Positions 1-5,933 of a DNA stretch of 6,524 bases are shown here, piece by piece (the first letter of the stretch is position 1; every line of letters starts with the position of its first letter). The stretch is taken from NCBI GenBank assembly GCA_947311335.1, contig CAMZKR010000102.1, positions 1 to 6,524 of the forward strand. Direction: 5' to 3'. Source of the stretch: an uncultured bacterium (GTDB lineage Bacteria > Patescibacteriota > Gracilibacteria > BD1-5 > UBA6164). The notes under the pieces are model-generated. The model made no database searches and was not told the DNA's origin. It saw nothing but the letters and a program-made list of their open reading frames with translations. Position numbers and translations under genes: made by a program.

Positions 1-30
1 TACATAAATAAATAATTTCTTTTTTTTCAT
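1..30 (-). CDS. Possible start of an off-window gene (first 10 codons)
   Basis: An ATG at 30-28 on the minus strand opens a frame reading MKKKKLFIYV, which continues beyond the window edge. A lysine-rich start followed by hydrophobic residues is typical of membrane or secreted proteins, but ten residues are far too few to identify one. A TATAAT-like -10 lies at 47-42 on the same strand, which would give a very short leader. The gene would follow radA in the same direction, 91 bases after its stop. The first codons overlap one arm of an inverted repeat. In such AT-rich DNA this could be chance. Confidence 0.3.
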   Translation of the reverse strand, partial: MKKKKLFIYV

Positions 31-104
31 TATTAAATTTTATTATAGAATATTTAATATATTTTATATAAAAATATAATTTTTGAAAAAGAAATTATTT
101 ATTT
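6..104. repeat. 19-bp perfect inverted repeat downstream of radA
   Basis: Bases 6-24 (AAATAAATAATTTCTTTTT) are the exact reverse complement of bases 86-104, separated by 61 bases. In a minus-strand transcript running out of radA this could form a long A/U-rich stem. The second arm would lie over codons 3-9 of the possible gene starting at position 30. It is not a classic intrinsic terminator, because the loop is long and the stem contains only one G-C pair. It could be a 3'-end structure, a translational control hairpin or a local duplication in inverted orientation. Confidence 0.5.
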
Positions 105-121
105 TCATTTTAATTAATTTT

Positions 122-1438
122 TTAAACTTTTTTAACTAAATCTCAAACTTCTTTTATTTTTATAATTTCAATTTTATTACTTTCTTTAACTTTTGAATTT
201 GGAATAAAAATCTTTTTAAATCAAAGTTTTTCAGCTTCTTTTATTCTTTTATCTAACATTACAACATTTTTAATTTTTCAAGTTAATGAAATTTCTCCTA
301 CAAATATGTATGATTTATCTATTTTTTTATTTAATTTACTAGATATTATAGAAACGGCTAAACTTAAATCTATTCAAGGTTCTTCTATTTTAAGTCATCT
401 AGCAATATTTGAATAGACATCATAATTATCTAGTTTTATATTTGTATATTTTCATAGAACTGCAATTATTAAATCAAGTTTAGAAGAATTAATTCATCTA
501 GAAGATCTTTTTGGATAACCGAACTTAGTATATGTAGTTAAACTTTCTGTTTCGACAATTATAGGTCTTGTTCATTCAATTGTTATAGATAATGAAGAAC
601 CAATAGTAGGTTCTGAAGAATTAATAAATTCAAGTCATGGATTTTTTAAATCATTTAATCATTTATTAGACATTTTAAATATTGCTATTTCAGAAGTTGC
701 TCAAAATCTATTTTTTAAAGCTCTAAGTATTCTTAAGTCATCATACTTATCTCATTCAAAATATAAAACACTATCAACCATATGTTCAAGGGTTTTTGGT
801 CAAGCTAGATTTCCATCCTTGTTTATATGTCATATTATGAAAACTGCAGTATTAGTTTTTTTTGCATAAGCAACAAGAAGTTCCGTTATATATCTAACTT
901 GAGAAATACTTCAAGCAACTCATCAAATGTTTTCTGAATTAATTACACTTATAGAATCAATTATTAATAATTCACATTTATTTTTAGAAAGGGTCCTAAA
1001 TATATTTTCTATATTATTTTCAGATAATAAACTTAAGTTTTTATTTTGAACTCAGATTCTTTTAGCTCTACTAGATATTTGATTTTCAGTTTCTTCTCAA
1101 CTTATATAGATAATTTTTTTTTCAATCCGTTTTGCTAATTGTAAAGTAATAGTTGATTTTCAGATTCAAGGTTCTCAAGATAGTAAAACAACTCATCATT
1201 TTACTATTCATCATCATAAAACATTATTTAATTCATTAGATTTAGTTATAATTCTTTCATCTAAATTTTTAATATCTTTTATTTTAGTTAGTTTTTTTTC
1301 TTCTCATTTTTTAATTGAATTTCATTTTATTTGTCATAAATTTTCTTTAAATTCTTTCAAAGAATTCCACTCTTTACAAAAAGAGCATTGTCCTTGCCAT
1401 TTTAAACTTTCATTTCAGCAATTATTACAGAGATACAT
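122..1438 (-). CDS. radA: DNA repair protein RadA (Sms), code 25
   Basis: RadA is a RecA-like ATPase and DnaB-type helicase that helps process recombination intermediates in the cytoplasm. The 438-residue product (family usually about 450) shows the full architecture. There is an N-terminal C4 zinc finger (C4, C7, C18, C21, followed by W24), then the VLGGGIVKGG segment leading into Walker A GEPGIGKST (residues 88-96). Next come a LLIIDSI Walker B strand, the SSISQVR and GHINKDGNLAGPKTLEHMVD motifs, the RadA-specific KNRFG motif (242-246) and a C-terminal Lon-like domain with GLKIEEPGIDLSLA and LGFKKIFIP. Eight of the 20 codons between residues 75 and 94 are TGA, all at conserved glycines. The start is the ATG just before the zinc finger. 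The C-terminal GEISLTGKIKNV differs mildly from the usual GEVGLTGEVR pattern. Residue 104 is encoded by CGG, the only CGN codon seen in the window's reading frames. There is no clear Shine-Dalgarno sequence. Confidence 0.97.
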
Positions 1439-1458
1439 AGATTTTAATTATTAGAATA

Positions 1459-1464
1459 ATTATA
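1459..1464 (-). promoter_or_regulatory. Proximal -10 candidate for radA
   Basis: A perfect TATAAT on the minus strand ends 20 bases before the radA ATG at 1438, which would give a leader of about 14 bases. No good -35 sits at 16-18 bases upstream. In AT-rich DNA a lone TATAAT is weak evidence, and this competes with the distal candidate at 1522-1549. Confidence 0.25.
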
Positions 1465-1521
1465 TTAAGTAAAGTTTAAAAAATCATTTTAAAATTATAA
1501 AAATAAATATTAATTTTTAAA

Positions 1522-1549
1522 AGTATATATATAGTATATATAATTGCAA
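1522..1549 (-). promoter_or_regulatory. Distal promoter candidate for radA
   Basis: Read on the minus strand, TTGCAA (1549-1544) is followed after 16 bases by TATACT (1527-1522), matching bacterial -35 and -10 boxes at 4/6 and 5/6. The start would be near 1515 and leave a leader of roughly 75 bases before radA. The stretch also contains an alternating TA run (1524-1541), so chance matches are likely. The 178 bases between radA and the tRNA terminator contain no convincing gene. Confidence 0.3.
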
Positions 1550-1610
1550 ATAAAAATTTATGAAAAATTATTATTTTAAAATTATTTCAGAACGATAAAA
1601 AACTACTTTA

Positions 1611-1641
1611 AATAAAAAAATTCTGAATAAATTTCAGAATT
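1611..1641 (-). terminator. Intrinsic terminator of tRNA-Leu
   Basis: AATTCTGAA (1619-1627), a 5-base loop, then TTCAGAATT (1633-1641) form a 9-bp perfect stem. On the minus strand it is followed by a run of T residues (complement of the A tract ending at 1620). It starts 34 bases after the 3' end of the tRNA. This is the expected layout of a Rho-independent terminator and suggests that radA is transcribed separately from the tRNA. The stem has only two G-C pairs but is strong for this base composition. Confidence 0.75.
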
Positions 1642-1675
1642 ACAATTTAATAAAAAAATTTTTAAAATTTTAAAA

Positions 1676-1760
1676 TGGTGCCCAAAGAGGGAATCGAACC
1701 CTCACGACCGAAGTCATGGGTTTTTGAGACCCACGTGTCTACCAATTCCACCATTTGGGC
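1676..1760 (-). tRNA. tRNA-Leu(CAA), with encoded CCA
   Basis: The minus strand folds as an 85-base class II tRNA. It has acceptor stem GCCCAAA/TTTGGGC, a 3-bp D stem GTG/CAC, and anticodon stem TGGGT/ACCCA with loop CTCAAAA. The variable arm is GAC-TTCG-GTC, closed by a UUCG tetraloop, and the T arm is GAGGG-TTCGATT-CCCTC. The anticodon CAA lies at 1726-1724 and reads the leucine codon UUG. The discriminator is A, and the terminal CCA is encoded at 1678-1676. The long variable arm and discriminator A agree with leucine identity. At roughly half G+C it stands out sharply from the AT-rich surroundings. It does not decode UGA. Confidence 0.97.
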
Positions 1761-1774
1761 AAAATAGCAAAATA

Positions 1775-1801
1775 ATTATACAAAAATTAGTATTTTTGCA
1801 A
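1775..1801 (-). promoter_or_regulatory. Promoter candidate for tRNA-Leu
   Basis: On the minus strand TTGCAA (1801-1796) and TATAAT (1780-1775) are separated by 15 bases. The -10 ends 14 bases before the mature 5' end of the tRNA, giving a leader of about 7-8 bases, a normal layout for a single tRNA gene. The spacer is slightly short. The -35 hexamer is a palindrome that also fits the divergent promoter on the plus strand. Confidence 0.45.
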
Positions 1802-1823
1802 ATAAAAATAAAAGAAATATAAT
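1796..1823 (+). promoter_or_regulatory. Promoter candidate for the RNase R gene
   Basis: TTGCAA (1796-1801), a 16-base spacer and a perfect TATAAT (1818-1823) lie upstream of the ATG at 1856, with an inferred start near 1830 and a leader of about 26 bases. The TTGCAA box is the same six base pairs proposed as the -35 of the divergent tRNA promoter. AT-richness lowers confidence, but the spacing and position are good. Confidence 0.45.
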
Positions 1824-1855
1824 AAAAAAAAACTAGAAAAACTAATAAATATTTA

Positions 1856-3868
1856 ATGAAATATAATTATAAAAAAGAAAAAAAGATTATAACTTGATTT
1901 TATAGAGAAAATCCAAATGGCAATTTTGGTTTTATTGATTCTTTTTTGAATGAGAATTGAAAAAATGAGTATAAAGAAAAACAAAAATGATATTACGTTT
2001 TTAACTTTAATAAAAAAAATGCTTTAGATTGAGATGAAGTAGAAGCTAAAGTAAAAGTATTTAAAGGTAGGGAAGAAGCGGTTATTTTAAAAGTATTAAA
2101 AAGATCAGAAAAAAAAATTATATGAGAATTTCATCTTTCAAAAAATAAGAATTTTGGTTTTGTAATTGTAAATAATTTAAGTATTAAAAAAGATATTTTT
2201 ATAGCCTGAAAATATATTTGAAATATAAAGACTTGAGATATAGTTTCGGTACAAATACTTAAATGGGCAGGAAAAAATCCAGAATGAAAAATAATAGATT
2301 ATATTTGAAAAAAAGATGAAAGAGGAATTGGTATAAAATCATATATTTTAGAAGCATGATTTAAAAAAGAATTTTCTAAAAAAATATTAGAGGAATTAAA
2401 AAAGTTTATATCTTTTTATAATTTAAAATGAATAAAATGAGATTTAATAAAGCAAATTTTTAAAAAAGAGGAATACAAAAAAAGAAGAGACTTAAGAAAA
2501 CTTTTTACTTTTACTATTGATTCTTTTGATGCTAAAGATTTAGATGATGCTATAAGTATTTTACAAAAAGAAAATTGAGATTATAGATTATTTGTGCATA
2601 TTGCTGATGTAACACATTATGTAAAAGAAAATAGCTTACTTGATAAAGAAGCGATAAAAAGGGGAACCTCAGTTTATTTACCTTGAGATGTTTTACCAAT
2701 GCTTCCAAATATTTTATCAAATCATCTTTGTAGTTTAAATCCATGAGAAGATAAACTTACTTTGACTTGTGAAATGATTGTGTGAAAAGATTGAGAACTT
2801 AAAAAATATTCTATATATGAATCAATTATTAAATCAGATTTCAGACTTACTTATAAAGAAGTAGATGAAATTATATCATGAAAAATTAATGTTTGATATG
2901 TTTTAACATTTAAAAAAGAACTTGATGAAAAATTGATAAAAACTATAAAAAATGCTAATAATTTAAAAAAGATTTTGTATAAATATAAGTATTTTAAAGG
3001 AATGTTGAATTTTAACTTTCCAGAAATAAAGATAGAAGTTTTAAATAATTTTAAAATAAAAAATATTTGAAAATATCCAAAATATGATTCAAATAAACTT
3101 ATTGAAGAATTTATGGTTTTAGCAAATGAAGCAGTATCTAGAAAATTTACCGATTCCCCTTTTTTATATAGAATTCATGAAAAACCAAAAGAAGATGATA
3201 TTGAAAAACTTCAAAATATTTTAAATTTATATAATATTAAATTTAAATTTAAAAATTTTACTACAAAAGAATTTTCTGATTTACTAGAAATAGTCTCAAA
3301 TAATCTTAATTTAGATTCTAAAATATTTTTAGAAAACAATATTTTAAGAACTTTATCAAAAGCTATTTATTCAGATAAAAATGAATGACATTTTTGACTG
3401 TGATTAAAATATTATAGTCATTTTACTTCACCAATTAGGAGATATCCAGATTTACAAATTCATAGGATTATAAAAGAAAAATTATCTTGAAAATTAACTC
3501 AAAATAAAATTATTCATTATAAAAACATATTAAAAGAAGTAGCAAATATATCTTCTTTACAAGAAAGAAAGGCAGAAAAATTAGAATATAAAGTAAGAGA
3601 TTTTTATATAACGGAATATTATAAAGATAAAATTGGTATACAATGCAATGCTATTATAATAAATTTTATTCCAATTTGATTTTTTGTTCAATTAGATAAT
3701 TTAGTAGAATGATTTATTGAAAAAACTAGTTTTATTACATTTGATGAAAGATTATGAATTATAAAAAATAAAAAAACTAATACAATTTATAGATTATGAT
3801 CTAAAATAAAAATAGAGTTAAAAAATATTGATAAAGAAAGACTTAGACTTATTTTTAATATTTTATAA
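1856..3868 (+). CDS. rnr: RNase R / VacB-family 3'-5' exoribonuclease, code 25
   Basis: This is a 670-residue processive hydrolytic 3'-to-5' exoribonuclease of the RNB superfamily, acting in mRNA decay and structured-RNA turnover. Two OB/cold-shock-like domains open the protein: GNFGFID near residue 25, and KNFGFV with IFIAGKYIGNIKTGD and NPEGKIIDYIG over about residues 83-165. The RNB catalytic domain begins at TIDSFDAKDLDDA, with all four metal-binding aspartates present (D222, D228, D230, D231). It continues with HIADVTHYV, RGTSVYLPGDVLPMLP and GHFGLGLKYYSHFTSPIRRY (511-530). A C-terminal S1 domain spans about 590-670 (IGFFVQLDNLVEGFI, YRLGSKI). The N-terminal helix-turn-helix of longer RNase R proteins is missing, so the protein is shorter than the usual 720-815. 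About 29 glycines are TGA, against about ten GGN. RNase II is the alternative, but tandem cold-shock domains and these motifs favour RNase R. The ATG at 1856 is the only good start and has no Shine-Dalgarno sequence. The stop is TAA. Confidence 0.96.
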
Positions 3869-3931
3869 TATTAGAGAAAATTACTCAGTCTTTTAATACA
3901 TTAACTTAATTAAAACTTTATCTTTGTAATA

Positions 3932-3947
3932 TTATTAATATTAATAA
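3932..3947. repeat. 16-bp A/T palindrome
   Basis: TTATTAATATTAATAA is a perfect palindrome made only of A and T, 63 bases after the exoribonuclease stop. It has no loop and no following T tract, so it is not a convincing terminator. It could be a binding site or a chance product of base composition. Confidence 0.3.
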
Positions 3948-3973
3948 ATTTACTGCAATTTATGGTAAACTTA

Positions 3974-3987
3974 TACAAAATTTTGTA
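3974..3987. repeat. 14-bp palindrome overlapping the -35 of the hydrolase cluster
   Basis: TACAAAATTTTGTA is a perfect palindrome that includes one C and one G and covers most of the proposed -35 box at 3983-3988. That position suits a repressor operator. The left part, TTATACAAA, recurs at 4071-4079 inside the next gene, but without the inverted partner. The regulatory role is inferred. Confidence 0.35.
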
Positions 3988-4011
3988 ATATATAATTAAA
4001 TATGTTAAAAT
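3983..4011 (+). promoter_or_regulatory. Promoter candidate for the hydrolase cluster
   Basis: TTGTAA (3983-3988), a 17-base spacer and TAAAAT (4006-4011) match -35 and -10 boxes at 4/6 and 5/6. The inferred start near 4018 leaves about 24 bases before the ATG at 4042. The rest of the 173-base gap between 3869 and 4041 holds only A/T palindromes, and no gene is visible in it. Confidence 0.4.
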
Positions 4012-4041
4012 AATAAAGATTTTATATTTTTATTATATTTT

Positions 4042-5073
4042 ATGTTTTTTATAAGAAATTTTATAAAAAGTTATACAAATTTTATTTTTTTAAAATTTGA
4101 AACTAGAATGTCATCTGAAAGAGAATCAGAACTTCTTAGAAAAATATTAACTGGAGAAATAGGAGATTTAGGAGCAAAGAAGGAACCAGATTTAGATAAA
4201 ATTACTCTTGATTGAAAATTAACAAAAAGTGAAATAGAAGAAGCGAAAAAGATACAATACTATAATCAAGATAAATTAGATATTATATTTGAAATGCAAG
4301 ATAGATTTAAAGAATTTATAAATACAGAATATAGAGATGCAAATCTTAGTTTTCTTAAATCAAAAAATAAAACAATAAAAGATTTACAATCTATGTTAAA
4401 TCAAAAACTTTGATTAAGAATAAAAGAAGATAATATATTTTGAAAAGAAACTTTTTTAACAATTATTAATTTTCAAAAAGAAAACCATTTATGAATTGAT
4501 TGATTAATCTGACCAAATAGTTACAAAGAACTTTTTACAGAAAAAAGACCTATAATAAAAAAAATTAATACTTTAAAGAAAGAAAAAAATAATAAAACTC
4601 AAAGAAATTCTTCTTGACCTGATATGTTAGCTTCTAATGAAAAACTATCTTGAGAAAAAATAGTAAAAATAGCAATGAAAGCAGTTGAAAACTGAGATAT
4701 TTTTTGAGCTAAAAATTGTACAGATTGGGTTAGTAAAATATGGTGAAAAGATGTTAATACTTGATCTTATGTTTTTAAATGAAAAATTTTAGAAAAAGAT
4801 AATGGTAGATGATCATCATTTATTCCAGAAAAATATGCATCAAAAAATATTATAGCTCAAATTAAACCTTGAAATCATATACTTGTAGATAAACCAACTT
4901 ATAAAAGATGAAGAACTCATAGTATAATAGCGTTAGAAAAACCTAATAATTGAGTTGTAAGAGTAGCAAGTTATTCTTGATATAGTACCCCAACGGAAGA
5001 GATTTATGATTTATACTGAAAAGGAAGATGAGATAAAGACGCAAAAGTCGCTAGAATACACAAATTAGTATAA
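4042..5073 (+). CDS. Peptidoglycan-binding protein with CHAP/NlpC-like cysteine peptidase domain, code 25
   Basis: A 343-residue probable cell-wall hydrolase. Residues 110-165 match the peptidoglycan-binding domain type 1 repeat pattern: IKDLQSMLNQKLGL, then DNIFGKET, INFQKENHLGIDGLIGP and an ending YKEL. The C-terminal part (about 205-343) resembles papain-like wall amidases and endopeptidases. A cysteine lies in NCTDWVSKIWG (C226), IKPGNHILVD follows, then a histidine in THSIIAL (H293), then VASYSG. The family assignment of this domain is inferred from the Cys/His layout, and the third catalytic residue is not certain. Residues 23-105 are charged and probably helical. No classical signal peptide is visible. 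The first 22 residues are hydrophobic and basic but contain no clean membrane span, and an internal ATG at 4108 (321 residues, MSSERESELL) is an equally possible start. The gene lies 22 bases before the transglycosylase gene and is probably cotranscribed with it. Confidence 0.85.
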
Positions 5074-5095
5074 TATAAAATATAATTAAGATATT

Positions 5096-5872
5096 ATGAA
5101 TAAATGAATAGAAAATAAAGTTAATATAGTTGAGCAAATGTTTAATATCCCAGAGATTAAAAAAGATTATCCAAAAATGAATGATTTTTTTACTATTTTT
5201 AAATATCTTTTTTTAAATAAAGAATGAAGTTTTTTTGATAGATTTATAAACTTATTTAAAAACAAAAACAAAATATTAAAAAATAGTAAAAAAAGAGCAA
5301 AAGAATTGAAAAATGAAATCGTTTGATTTTGACTAACTAAAATTAATTTATCTAAATTTAGAAAATTAGAAAAAGAAGGAGTAGAATGATACAAAAAAAT
5401 AGCAAAAACACTTGCAGATATAAACTGAGTACCTCAGGATATTTTTATAAATCTTATAAATAAAGAAAATTCAAAATGGAATCCTAAAGAAAATAATAAT
5501 ATATCTACAGCTTATTGATTATGACAAATGACAGATAATACATGGGGTAGGTTTTGAACCTGAAATAGAAAAAATCCAATAAACCAACTTCTAGCATCAA
5601 TTAATTTTTTAAAATATATAAAAAATTATAAAAAATGTACTTGGGAAGAAGCAACAGCTTTTTATAATACTTGAGAAAATTTTAATAAAGATAGTGATGA
5701 ATTAGTTTCAAATAAAATTATAAAGTGAAATTTTTCTTCTATAATAAAAAAAATACCTTGATTAGGAAAAGTAAAAAATGCTAAAGATGTATATTGAAAA
5801 GTTACAAATAAACAATACTTTATTGCCGCATCTGCATATTATTCTTGAAAGAAATATTCAGATATAGTATAA
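5096..5872 (+). CDS. SLT-type lytic transglycosylase (lysozyme-like fold), code 25
   Basis: A 258-residue protein whose second half matches soluble lytic transglycosylases, which cleave the glycan strands of peptidoglycan. The catalytic glutamate is E124 in INKENSKWNP, equivalent to the ESgfnP motif. It is followed by TAYGLGQMTDNTW (138-150), NPINQLLASINFL (160-172) and the AFYNTGEN motif (188-195), all in the expected order over about residues 108-200. Glycines G141, G143 and G193 of these motifs are all TGA. The first 100 residues are lysine-rich and helical-looking, with no signal peptide and no convincing membrane segment. The last 60 residues are unassigned. It follows the peptidoglycan-binding protein gene by 22 bases, so the two probably act on the same wall with different chemistry. 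A phage-derived or secreted endolysin is an alternative, but no other phage gene is present. The start is ATG 5096, and the stop is TAA. Confidence 0.85.
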
Positions 5873-5933
5873 TTTTCTTTGCAAAATTTTAAAAAAAGAT
5901 AAACTGAAAATAATAAATTTTAAATAAAAAAGG

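Noticed and set aside
64..108. A 14-codon minus-strand frame just after radA (start at 108)
   Set aside because: Too short, no ribosome-binding site, A/T-only composition; probably chance within the inverted-repeat region.
1441..1610. Small gene or RNA between radA and the tRNA terminator
   Set aside because: No open frame of useful length on either strand and no stable structure seen; it contains only promoter-like boxes and an alternating TA run.
2550..2744. Minus-strand open frame of 64 codons
   Set aside because: It lies antisense inside the conserved RNB catalytic domain of the exoribonuclease and has a low-complexity translation.
3113..3388. A 91-codon plus-strand open frame under the standard code
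   Set aside because: It is the TGA-free interior of the RNase R gene in the same frame. With TGA as glycine it is residues 420-510 of the larger protein.
1856..3868. Mycoplasma/Spiroplasma code (TGA as tryptophan)
   Set aside because: Tryptophan would replace invariant glycines in GHFGL, NPEGK and Walker A motifs, and TGG is used separately at tryptophan positions.
5167..5394. Minus-strand open frame of 75 codons
   Set aside because: Antisense to the N-terminal part of the transglycosylase gene. Its F/L/S-rich translation is the expected shadow of a lysine-rich AT-rich gene.
1856..5872. Genes as decayed pseudogenes full of TGA stops
   Set aside because: TGA codons fall at conserved glycines, TAA and TAG are absent in frame, and all catalytic residues are intact.
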